NCBI GenBank assembly: GCA_011042705.1
Contig: DRBW01000191.1
Location: 1 to 5,990, forward strand
Source of the DNA: Caldifarciminota bacterium
GTDB lineage: Bacteria; Hydrothermota; Hydrothermia; B15-G9; DRBW01
Reading direction: 5' to 3'
Length of the DNA stretch: 5,990 nucleotides
The position numbers and the translations under genes were made by a program. Below, in pieces: positions 1-5,990 of the stretch (position 1 is the first letter of the stretch; every line of letters begins with the position of its first letter). The notes below the pieces were generated by a model. It searched no databases, was not told the origin of the DNA, and saw nothing but the letters and a program-made list of their open reading frames with translations.

Positions 1-431
1 AGGTTTATCATGTCCCTCTCGATCTTCCTTCCGAGCAGGAAATTCAGCCCGGGGCGCCCTGTTTCGGAAAGGAGAAGACGGTGGTAGAAATCGGCGGCGA
101 ACTCAAGGGCCTTGTAGAGGGGCTCGTACTTCCTGCGGGTTCTGGTCTCGGGAATCGGAATGCCAGCCCTTTGTGCCAGAATTTTAACCGCATCGATGAA
201 CTCGACCTTCTCCATTTCCATGATGAAACGGAAGACGTTCCCGCTTGCGCCGCAGCCGAAACAGTGGTAAACGCCCTTCTCGGGATCGACGTAAAAGGAT
301 GGGGTCTTTTCCCTGTGGAAGGGACAGAGCCCTTTATAGGAACGGCCGGACCTCTTCAGCTCGACGTACTGACCGATAACGTCGACTATGTCCACCGATT
401 CGCGCACACGCTCGATGAACTCTCTGTCCAT
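1..431 (-). CDS. dnaG: DNA primase DnaG, N-terminal part (3' end outside window)
   Basis: DnaG makes the short RNA primers used at the replication fork. The 143 visible codons read MDREFIERVRESVDIVDVIG and onward, the usual DnaG start. The N-terminal zinc-binding domain is complete: Cys36 and His39 (CPFH) and Cys57 and Cys60 (CFGC), with the family context KTPSF before and GASGNVFRF after. The visible part ends soon after the linker that precedes the TOPRIM catalytic core, so the catalytic and helicase-binding parts lie off the left edge. The ATG shares one base with the mutS2 stop (TAATG), and a GAGGTGA ribosome binding site lies 7 bases upstream inside mutS2, so the start is firm. Its place downstream of rpsU matches the macromolecular-synthesis operon of many bacteria, where rpoD often follows. 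No frameshift is seen. Confidence 0.97.
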   Translation of the reverse strand, partial: MDREFIERVRESVDIVDVIGQYVELKRSGRSYKGLCPFHREKTPSFYVDPEKGVYHCFGCGASGNVFRFIMEMEKVEFIDAVKILAQRAGIPIPETRTRRKYEPLYKALEFAADFYHRLLLSETGRPGLNFLLGRKIERDMIN

Positions 432-2395
432 TATTTCACCTCGAAGAGGGTTCCCTCCTTGACCTCGACCTTCTGCCTCCCAACCTTCAGCACGACGGAA
501 CCCTCCTTTATTTCAACGAGCTCCCCCACAAACCCGAGAGGCTTAACCCTGTAAAGGCGGCCCGGCACGATCTCTTTTGCCGGCTCGCCGTAAATGTCGA
601 ATTCTTCCTTCTTTTGCTTCAGAACTTCCCTCGTCTTCTTTGCCTTTTTCAGTTTTTCCTCTAACTTCTTCTCCTTCCTGATCTCCTCGAGAAGTACCTC
701 CACCTCTTTCATCGCCCTGTCGACGATGGCCCTCGCCTTGAGTTTTGCCCTTTTCTCGAAGCTCTCCTCCTTTTCCCTGAGTTTTTCTTCCCTCTCTTCT
801 ATCTCGCGCAGCTTCCTCGAGTACTCCTCCTCGGCCTTCCTGAGCTCCTCGATATGGCGCTTCAGCTCGCCCTCTATACCTTCTATCAGACCCTCAGCCT
901 CGCTCAAAAGTTCCGGCGGGAAACCCGTCCTGCGCGCGATATCCAGGGCGTGGCTGTATCCGATCTCGCCCGGTATAAGCCTGTAGGTGGGCGTGCGGGT
1001 CACTGGATCGAATTCCATGGTAGCGTTCTCCATGCTCGGCTCGCGGGAAACAAGGGTCTTTAAAGGGTTGAGATGTGTGTTGGCGATAACCTTAATTCCC
1101 CTGTCGACCAGATACTTGAGGACCGCAAAGGCAAGGGCGGCTCCCTCGGTGGGATCGGTAGAAGCCAGAAATTCGTCGAGAAGTGCCAGGTCCCCTTTCT
1201 CTCCCTTCTCGAGGAGTTCCTTTATGTCTGAGAGTATAGCCGTGAAACTCGACTCCCCCCTCAGTATATCCTGTTCGTCCTCAAAACCTATGGCATAGAT
1301 CTCGCCGGGTATAAAGAGATCAGCCTCCTGAGCCGGGACTGGCAGACCCGATGCGGCCATCAGGGTAAGGAGCCCCACTGTTTTCAAAACAACGGTCTTG
1401 CCACCGGCGTTGGGGCCCGAGATGAGGAACACCTCCAGGTCCCCGTCCATCCTGAAATCGAGGGGGACGACTCTGTCCTCGCCCAGGCTTTTGAGGAGCA
1501 GCGGGTGCCTGGCCTTCTTGAGGTAAATCCTCCCATCCCTGTTGATCCTCGGTATTGTCCCGTCGACCTCGCGCATGAACTGGGCGCTCGCATATATGAC
1601 CTCGACCTCTCCGATCTGCCCATAGAGCTCGCCTATGAAACCGGCGGAGCCGCTGACCTTCTCGGCCAGCTCCCTCAATATGCGCTCCACCTCCTCCCTC
1701 TCCTCCTCCTCGACCCTGACGAGCCTGTTCTGGGCCTCGATTACCTCGAAGGGCTCTATGTAAACGGTCTCCTCAGTGTTGGAAAAACCGTGAACGACGC
1801 CCTTAATCCTCACGTGGCTCTTGAAGGGGAGGACCATCCTGCCGTTTTTTATGGTGATGACCCTGTCCCTCAGAAGGCCCTTTCTGTCGTACCTGTCGAG
1901 AAGCCCCTCCATAAGGGCGATGATCTCGCGGCGCTTTTTCCTCCTCTCGCTGCGGATCTTATAGAGGGCCTCGGAGGCGGTATCGACGACCTCGCCTTCC
2001 TCGTCGATCTTCGACCTGATCTCCCTCATCAGTCCGAGGAGAATATAGGGGTCGGCGAGAACCTCCTCGAGGGCGGTTCCCATAAGTTTCTGATAGATCT
2101 CGTGAACTTTTTCGATGAAAAGGGACAGAGAATAGAGCTCAGAAGGGGTGAGGAAGGCCCCCGTCCGTGCCTTCGCTATTATGCTGGAGAGATCCGGAAT
2201 TCCGGAAAAATCAAAAAAAACTCCCTTATCGAGGAGCGAGGCCATCTCCCTCACCCTCTCGAGGGCCCTTTCGATCTCGAGGATCGAGTTTTTGGGCCCC
2301 ACATAAGAGAGCCTTTCCCGGCCAGCTGGGGAGATCACGAATCTCCCCAGCTGGCCGAGGAGCTCCCGGAACTCCAGCTTCTCTCTGCTGTTCAT
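431..2395 (-). CDS. mutS2: MutS2-family ATPase lacking the C-terminal Smr domain
   Basis: MutS2 proteins are MutS-related ABC ATPases that do not act in mismatch repair. They have been linked to suppression of recombination and, in Bacillus subtilis, to rescue of collided ribosomes. This 654-residue protein has the family N-terminus, a core/lever region to about residue 300, Walker A GPNAGGKT (327-334), Walker B LALLDE (403-408), STDPTEGAA (412-420), the H-loop NTHL (439-442), and a highly charged coiled coil (about 498-600). It ends in a small beta-rich KOW-like segment (about 605-654). Family members are usually about 740-790 residues and end in an Smr domain with LDLR and HGxG motifs; these are absent here. 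Because dnaG starts at the stop codon, the shortness is not caused by a frameshift or the window edge. The ATPase signature reads DEFLASTDP instead of the usual Gly-rich DELGAGTDP-like form. The ATG overlaps the rpsU stop (ATGA). AGAGGA abuts the start codon, too close for a good ribosome binding site, so translation probably depends on coupling to rpsU. Confidence 0.93.
   Translation of the reverse strand: MNSREKLEFRELLGQLGRFVISPAGRERLSYVGPKNSILEIERALERVREMASLLDKGVFFDFSGIPDLSSIIAKARTGAFLTPSELYSLSLFIEKVHEIYQKLMGTALEEVLADPYILLGLMREIRSKIDEEGEVVDTASEALYKIRSERRKKRREIIALMEGLLDRYDRKGLLRDRVITIKNGRMVLPFKSHVRIKGVVHGFSNTEETVYIEPFEVIEAQNRLVRVEEEEREEVERILRELAEKVSGSAGFIGELYGQIGEVEVIYASAQFMREVDGTIPRINRDGRIYLKKARHPLLLKSLGEDRVVPLDFRMDGDLEVFLISGPNAGGKTVVLKTVGLLTLMAASGLPVPAQEADLFIPGEIYAIGFEDEQDILRGESSFTAILSDIKELLEKGEKGDLALLDEFLASTDPTEGAALAFAVLKYLVDRGIKVIANTHLNPLKTLVSREPSMENATMEFDPVTRTPTYRLIPGEIGYSHALDIARRTGFPPELLSEAEGLIEGIEGELKRHIEELRKAEEEYSRKLREIEEREEKLREKEESFEKRAKLKARAIVDRAMKEVEVLLEEIRKEKKLEEKLKKAKKTREVLKQKKEEFDIYGEPAKEIVPGRLYRVKPLGFVGELVEIKEGSVVLKVGRQKVEVKEGTLFEVK
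436..442 (-). promoter_or_regulatory. Ribosome binding site of dnaG
   Basis: On the minus strand GAGGTGA lies within the last codons of mutS2. Its GAGG core is separated by 7 bases (TGAAATA) from the dnaG ATG at 431. It supports this ATG as the start and gives dnaG its own initiation signal besides coupling to the mutS2 stop. Confidence 0.75.
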
Positions 2396-2586
2396 TCCTC
2401 TCTTCTGCTCTTTCTCTGCATTCTCCTCCGGGCTGCGAGGATCTCCTTCTTCTTCTTTTCAGAAGGCTTTTCGTAGTATTGCAGCCTCTTCACATCCTGA
2501 AGGATGCCATCCTTTGCCAGCACTTTTCTGAACCTTTTGATCAGGCTGTCGAAGGATTCACCTTCTCTCAGACGAACACCTGACAT
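2392..2586 (-). CDS. rpsU: 30S ribosomal protein S21 (bS21)
   Basis: bS21 is a small basic protein of the 30S platform, near the anti-Shine-Dalgarno end of 16S rRNA, with a role in translation initiation. The 64-residue product shows the family pattern: a V-x-L-REGES-F start, the FKR-like segment SLIKRFRKVLAKDGIL, the R-x-x-Y-YEKPSEKKK block, and an Arg/Lys-rich tail (AARRRMQRKSRRE). The length is normal. The start at 2586 is set by family similarity and by a strong AAGGAGGTGA site whose GGAGG core is 9 bases upstream. An ATG at 2591, 5 bases further upstream, is out of frame and meets a stop after 7 codons. The gene lies 44 bases after rsmE and overlaps mutS2 by 4 bases (ATGA). Its position ahead of dnaG fits the rpsU-dnaG operon, and its position after rsmE fits the extended dnaK operon of Firmicutes. 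Confidence 0.97.
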   Translation of the reverse strand: MSGVRLREGESFDSLIKRFRKVLAKDGILQDVKRLQYYEKPSEKKKKEILAARRRMQRKSRREE

Positions 2587-2592
2587 TCCATG

Positions 2593-2602
2593 TCACCTCC
2601 TT
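2593..2602 (-). promoter_or_regulatory. Strong ribosome binding site of rpsU
   Basis: The minus strand reads AAGGAGGTGA, an almost complete match to the 16S rRNA anti-Shine-Dalgarno sequence and the strongest such site in the window. GGAGG lies 4 bases before a decoy ATG (2591, seven codons then TGA) and 9 bases before the true rpsU ATG (2586). It fits the high expression expected of a ribosomal protein gene inside a long operon. Confidence 0.8.
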
Positions 2603-2630
2603 AAACTTAGAGGAGTGGACGGGGACCTCC

Positions 2631-3341
2631 CTATAACTCACCTTTCTTTTCAGCGAACAGGGCCAGGGATGCTATCCCTGCTGTATCTCCTCTTAAAATT
2701 CTCTTTCCAAGCCTGAAAGGCACAAACCCTCTATCGCAGAGCATCGTGATTTCCCTCTCGGTGAGGCCTCCTTCGGGCCCCACGAGTACCACCATCTCCC
2801 TGCCGATCTCTAAATCCCTCACCGATCTCTCGGCCGAAGGCCACGCCACGAATTTCGATTCGGGCAACTCCGCCATCACAAACTCCCCGATGCTCACGGG
2901 CTCCGTTATCTCCGGCAGAGTGGCCCTTCCGCACTGTTTCATGGCCGAAATGGCTATTCTTTTCCATCTCTCGGGGCTGGACTCAGGCCTTCGAACGGTC
3001 CTCTCGGTGATCAGAGGTATTATACGGGAAACTCCAAGCTCTGTCGCTTTCTCGACGACATAATCCATCCTCTCACCTTTTAAAAGCGCCTGAGCGAGAG
3101 CGAGCTTCACCTCCGGATCCCTCGCACAGGACCTCTTTTCAAGTACCTCCACTTTAAGCTCTCTCTCCCCCTTCACAATTTCCCTTATGATACCTATATA
3201 CTCGAAACCCCTCCCATCCACAAGTCTCAATTTTTCTCCCGGCTTCATTCTGAGAACGCGAACGGCGTGATAAAATTCCGAATCGGTCACAAGAGCTTCG
3301 TCCCCGAAGATATTCCCGGGAGGAACATAGAAGGTCCTCAC
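2631..3341 (-). CDS. rsmE: 16S rRNA (uracil-1498-N3)-methyltransferase RsmE
   Basis: RsmE uses S-adenosylmethionine to methylate N3 of U1498 in 16S rRNA on the assembled 30S subunit. The 236-residue product has the N-terminal PUA-like RNA-binding part (about 1-70) and the C-terminal SPOUT (trefoil-knot) domain. Family motifs are the KGERMDYVVEKATELGVSRI stretch (88-107), the RW...A..QCGR block (125-139), VGPEGGLTERE (187-197) and LGKRILRGDTA (211-221), which form the SAM-binding knot. The last motif has Asp where Glu is usual (RILRxETA), a mild change. The start is GTG at 3341, overlapping the dnaJ TGA (GTGA, 4 bases). GAGGGG is found 12 bases upstream, a weak position, so coupling to dnaJ is likely. 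A dnaJ-rsmE neighbourhood is typical of Firmicutes-type heat-shock operons, where prmA often lies between them; prmA is absent here. The length is normal. Confidence 0.95.
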   Translation of the reverse strand: MRTFYVPPGNIFGDEALVTDSEFYHAVRVLRMKPGEKLRLVDGRGFEYIGIIREIVKGERELKVEVLEKRSCARDPEVKLALAQALLKGERMDYVVEKATELGVSRIIPLITERTVRRPESSPERWKRIAISAMKQCGRATLPEITEPVSIGEFVMAELPESKFVAWPSAERSVRDLEIGREMVVLVGPEGGLTEREITMLCDRGFVPFRLGKRILRGDTAGIASLALFAEKKGEL

Positions 3342-4522
3342 TGTCTGAACACACCCCTCAGTTTTTCAAAGAAGCTCTTCTCCAGGTCTTCCTCGCCCTC
3401 GTACTGCGCCAGCTTCTCGAAGAGCTCCCTCATCTCCCTGTTCTTTATCTGGGGCGTCCTCACCTTAACCTGAACGTAAAGGTCTCCGCGGCCTCCGCCG
3501 AGCCTCGGCATGCCCTCGCCTCTCAACCTGAAAACCTTGCCCGACTGAGTTCCGGACGGGATCTTAAATTTGGCAGTGCCTCCCGTTATCGTGGGGACTT
3601 TCACCTCGCCTCCCAGGGCAGCCTTGGAAAAGGTTATGGGCACCTCCATATAGAGGTCATCTCCCTCCCTCCTGTAGAAGGGATGGGGTTTTTCCTCGAT
3701 GAAGACGTAGAGATCTCCCCGCGGTCCGCCGCGCACGCCGGCGTGTCCCTCGCCCCTCAGGGTTATGTATTGTCCTTCGCGAACGCCGGGCGGGACCTTG
3801 ACGGTGACGGTGACTTTCTTCTTGACCCTGCCTGTGCCGCCACAGGTCGGACAGGGGTCCTTCAGCACCTGCCCCGTGCCCCCGCAGGTGGGACAGGTGG
3901 AGGTCTGAACGACCTGGCCGAAAATCGACCTGGAGACTCTCCTGACGACGCCGGTTCCCCCGCAGGTCGGACAGGTCTGAAGCCCGCCGCCGGAACGAGA
4001 ACCCGTGCCCCCGCATGCAGGGCAGGGCTCATATCTCTCGAGCCTTATCTTCTTTTCAACTCCCTTCGCTATCTCTTCGAGGGTCAGCTTTAGCCTGACC
4101 TTTATGTCACCGCCTCTCTCCCTGTAAGCGGTTCTCGAACGGGTCCTCTCCGTCTGAACCCCTCCGCCGAAGAGGTCAAAGATGTCCCTGAAAAAGGACC
4201 CCAGGCCGAAATCTCCGAAAATGTCCCTCAGATCATCGAAATGGCTGAAGTCCTGCCAGCTGAATCCGCCCTCCCTGAAGTGGCCACCGAGCCCTTCGTG
4301 TCCGTACTGGTCGTATATGCGCCTCTTTTCGGGGTCCATGAGGACCTCGTAGGCCTCGGATATCTCCTTAAATTTTTCCTCGGCCCATTTTCTCTTCTCA
4401 GGGGGATGCCGGTCCGGATGGTATTCGAGGGCCAGCTTTCTGTAAGCCTTCTTGATCTCCTCCGGAGTCGCGTTCCTGCTGACTCCAAGTATCTCGTAAT
4501 AGTCTTTCTTCTCGGTGGCCAT
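3338..4522 (-). CDS. dnaJ: Chaperone DnaJ (Hsp40, class A)
   Basis: DnaJ is the Hsp40 co-chaperone that delivers unfolded clients to DnaK and stimulates its ATPase. Residue numbers here count from the upstream ATG at 4525. The J domain covers about 6-72, with HPD at 36-38. A Gly/Phe-rich linker (about 76-125) contains repeated acidic-aromatic DIF/DLF elements. The zinc domain has four CPxCGGTG repeats (Cys168/171, 185/188, 211/214, 225/228). It is followed by the beta-sandwich client-binding domains and a C-terminal helical segment. Length (394-395 residues) and domain order are those of full-length class A DnaJ. Two ATGs stand side by side, at 4525 and 4522. AGAGG lies only 2 bases before the first but 5 before the second, so I chose 4522. 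The gene follows dnaK with a hairpin between them, and its TGA overlaps the rsmE GTG. Nothing appears broken. Confidence 0.97.
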   Translation of the reverse strand: MATEKKDYYEILGVSRNATPEEIKKAYRKLALEYHPDRHPPEKRKWAEEKFKEISEAYEVLMDPEKRRIYDQYGHEGLGGHFREGGFSWQDFSHFDDLRDIFGDFGLGSFFRDIFDLFGGGVQTERTRSRTAYRERGGDIKVRLKLTLEEIAKGVEKKIRLERYEPCPACGGTGSRSGGGLQTCPTCGGTGVVRRVSRSIFGQVVQTSTCPTCGGTGQVLKDPCPTCGGTGRVKKKVTVTVKVPPGVREGQYITLRGEGHAGVRGGPRGDLYVFIEEKPHPFYRREGDDLYMEVPITFSKAALGGEVKVPTITGGTAKFKIPSGTQSGKVFRLRGEGMPRLGGGRGDLYVQVKVRTPQIKNREMRELFEKLAQYEGEEDLEKSFFEKLRGVFRQ

Positions 4523-4551
4523 CATAACCTCTTTCGCGATCTGAAATTAGC

Positions 4552-4590
4552 GGGCTGTGCGTCCCGATCGTCGATCGGGACGCACAGCCC
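4552..4590. repeat. Perfect 19-bp inverted repeat between dnaK and dnaJ
   Basis: The arms 4552-4570 and 4572-4590 are exact reverse complements around one central base (4571), giving a very stable GC-rich hairpin in RNA of either strand. In the dnaK-dnaJ transcript it lies 27 bases after the dnaK stop and 26 to 29 bases before the dnaJ start. The minus-strand bases after it (CGCTAATTTCAG) include only a short broken T stretch, so it is not a classic intrinsic terminator. It could be an RNA stability or processing element that sets dnaK against dnaJ levels, a leaky attenuator, or one copy of a dispersed palindromic repeat. The sequence alone does not decide between these. Confidence 0.85.
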
Positions 4591-4593
4591 TAA

Positions 4594-4599
4594 ATTATA
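4594..4599 (-). promoter_or_regulatory. Possible -10 box upstream of dnaJ (weak)
   Basis: The minus strand reads TATAAT, a perfect sigma-70 -10 hexamer, in the AT-rich gap after dnaK. The best -35-like element is TTGAGT, 20 bases upstream and overlapping the dnaK stop, which is longer than the usual 16-18 base spacer. A start 6-8 bases downstream would fall in the first arm of the inverted repeat. Chance occurrence is quite possible. Confidence 0.25.
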
Positions 4600-4617
4600 C
4601 AGCTTTTGTCATCAAAA

Positions 4618-5990
4618 TTACTCAACCACCTCGTAATCGGTATCCTCGGGACCCTCATCCTCGCCGCCTTTCTTCTGAGCGCCGCTTTCGGCCTCCTGAG
4701 GCGGTGTCTCCGTCGGACCCGCGGTGGTCTTATAGAGCTCCGTGGAGATCCTGGTCCACTCGCCCTGAAGGGCATCGAGGTCAGCCCTTATCTTAGAGGC
4801 ATCCTCGCCGGCCATGGACTCCCTGAGCTTCTTGATCAGTTCCTCGAGCTTCGATTTATCGGAGGCTGAGATCTTGTCGCCGAGCTCCTTCATGCTCTTC
4901 TCAACGGAGTAGATGAAGGCATCGGCCTGGTTCCGGAGGTCTATGAGCTCCTTGCGCCTCCTGTCCTCCTCGGCGTGAAGCTCGGCATCCTTCACCATTC
5001 TCTGGATTTCCTCCTCCGAGAGACCGCTCGATGCGTGGATCTTTATCTTGTTCTCCCTGCCCGTCGCCTTGTCGCGGGCGCTAACGTGAAGGATTCCGTC
5101 AGCATCTATGTCGAAGGTGACCTCGATCTGAGGCACTCCCCTCGGTGCCGGGGGAATTCCGGTGAGCTCAAACTGGCCCAGCAACCTGTTCTGTGAGGCA
5201 ATGGGCCTCTCGCCCTGGTAGACCTTCACCATAACCGAGGTCTGATTGTCTTCGGCGGTCGTGTAAACCTTCGTCTTCCTCGTGGGTATGGTCGTGTTTC
5301 TGGGTATAACCACATCGAAGACACCGCCGAGTGTCTCAACGCCGAGGGAAAGGGGAGTGACGTCAAGGAGCAGTATGTCCTTGATCTCGCCCGCGAGAAC
5401 TGCGGCCTGAATCGCCGCACCTATGGCCACCACTTCGTCGGGGTTGATCCCCTTGTGGGGCTCCTTGCCGAAGAAGTTCTTCACCGCCTCCTGAATCAGT
5501 GGCATCCTGGTCTGGCCGCCGACCAGAATGACCTCATCGATATCGGCGGGGGAGAGCTTGGCGTCCTCAAGGGCCTTGCGGCAGATCTCGATGGACCTGT
5601 CGATGAGGTCCCGGGACATGGCCTCGAGCCTCGCCCTGGTGAGTTTCTTCTCGAGATGCTTGGGACCGCTCGCATCTGCGGCGATAAAGGGCAGCGAGAT
5701 GGTGGTCTCCATCAGAGTTGAAAGCTCCTTCTTGGCCTTTTCGGCCGCCTCCTTCAGCCTCTGGAGCGCCATCCTGTCCTGCTTGAGGTCTATCCCGGTC
5801 TCGCTCTTAAACTCGTTTATGAGCCATTCCACTATCCTCTGGTCAATGTCATCACCGCCGAGGTGGGTGTCGCCGTTGGTGGCGACCACCTCGAAGACCC
5901 CCTCGCCTATATCGAGAATGGAGATGTCAAAGGTACCGCCGCCGAAATCGTAAACGGCAACCTTGAGGTGCTTGCCCTTCTTGTCAAGCC
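4618..5990 (-). CDS. dnaK: Molecular chaperone DnaK (Hsp70), 5' end outside window
   Basis: DnaK is the ATP-driven Hsp70 chaperone that works with DnaJ and GrpE on unfolded proteins in the cytoplasm. The visible part has 457 codons plus stop; compared with the 638-residue E. coli protein, roughly the first 185 residues are missing. The fragment opens just before the phosphate-2 loop YDFGGGTFDIS, then GDTHLGGDDID. It continues with ILVGGQTRMP and GINPDEVVAIGAAIQAAVL in the nucleotide-binding domain, the interdomain linker and SBD start DILLLDVTPLSLG (near 5371-5409), the substrate-binding beta sheet with RNTTIPT and DNQTSV, and the helical lid. The tail is acidic and ends DTDYEVVE, close to the usual bacterial EEVD-like DxDYEVV ending. 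The GTG at 5887-5889 is internal, since the frame stays open with Hsp70 homology to the right edge. The promoter and any CIRCE or sigma-32 site would lie beyond the window. Confidence 0.98.
   Translation of the reverse strand, partial: LDKKGKHLKVAVYDFGGGTFDISILDIGEGVFEVVATNGDTHLGGDDIDQRIVEWLINEFKSETGIDLKQDRMALQRLKEAAEKAKKELSTLMETTISLPFIAADASGPKHLEKKLTRARLEAMSRDLIDRSIEICRKALEDAKLSPADIDEVILVGGQTRMPLIQEAVKNFFGKEPHKGINPDEVVAIGAAIQAAVLAGEIKDILLLDVTPLSLGVETLGGVFDVVIPRNTTIPTRKTKVYTTAEDNQTSVMVKVYQGERPIASQNRLLGQFELTGIPPAPRGVPQIEVTFDIDADGILHVSARDKATGRENKIKIHASSGLSEEEIQRMVKDAELHAEEDRRRKELIDLRNQADAFIYSVEKSMKELGDKISASDKSKLEELIKKLRESMAGEDASKIRADLDALQGEWTRISTELYKTTAGPTETPPQEAESGAQKKGGEDEGPEDTDYEVVE

Noticed and set aside
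81..554. A 157-codon plus-strand open frame opposite dnaG and mutS2
   Set aside because: It spans the dnaG/mutS2 junction in antisense. Both genes are supported by motifs and overlapping start/stop signals, so this is a shadow.
1505..2476. A 323-codon plus-strand open frame opposite mutS2 and rpsU
   Set aside because: It lies antisense to clearly conserved genes, has no recognisable domain or ribosome binding site, and is explained by the codon bias of the minus-strand genes.
2597..2629. Weak inverted match (GGAGG / CCTC) in the rsmE-rpsU gap as a terminator or riboswitch
   Set aside because: The stem is only four or five pairs, partly overlaps the ribosome binding site region, and has no T-run or known riboswitch features.
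3722..4025. A repeat array from the four similar CPxCGGTG-coding segments in dnaJ
   Set aside because: These are the normal zinc-finger repeats of class A DnaJ, not a CRISPR or other DNA-level repeat.
4552..4590. The dnaK-dnaJ hairpin as a true intrinsic terminator
   Set aside because: No run of T follows the stem on the minus strand (CGCTAATTTCAG), and dnaJ continues directly after it. Partial attenuation remains possible.
5528..5953. A 141-codon plus-strand open frame opposite dnaK
   Set aside because: Long antisense frames are a well-known by-product of dnaK coding sequence; its translation shows no family features.

Overview
The window is wholly bacterial and gene-dense, with six genes all on the minus strand. 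In transcription order (right to left) they are dnaK (5' end beyond the right edge), dnaJ, rsmE, rpsU, mutS2 and dnaG (3' end beyond the left edge). By eye the GC content is in the mid-to-upper 50s percent. The proteins are rich in Glu, Lys and Arg, and Arg is often AGG/AGA and Ile often ATA, a pattern common in thermophiles. The gene order recalls deep-branching or Firmicutes-like lineages, but the phylum cannot be fixed from this sequence. An uncultured thermophilic bacterium is the best guess and is inference only.

Region by region: 4618-5990 holds the C-terminal two-thirds of the Hsp70 chaperone DnaK. The 92-base gap after it (4526-4617) carries a perfect 19-bp inverted repeat just upstream of dnaJ. 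dnaJ (3338-4522) overlaps rsmE (2631-3341), an rRNA methyltransferase gene, in a GTGA junction. A 44-base gap with a near-perfect ribosome binding site leads to rpsU (2392-2586). rpsU overlaps mutS2 (431-2395) in an ATGA junction. The mutS2 stop shares one base with the dnaG start (TAATG), and dnaG runs off the left edge.

Together this looks like the tail of a heat-shock operon (dnaK-dnaJ-rsmE) joined head-to-tail to a macromolecular-synthesis operon (rpsU-dnaG, in many bacteria followed by rpoD), with mutS2 between rpsU and dnaG. The themes are protein folding, ribosome maturation and initiation, and replication or ribosome rescue.

The gene families are ordinary and I see no previously undescribed system. 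The points most worth a second look are a naturally short MutS2 that has no Smr domain and has altered ATPase signatures, the dnaK-dnaJ palindrome with a TATAAT box just upstream of it, and the fused operon layout.
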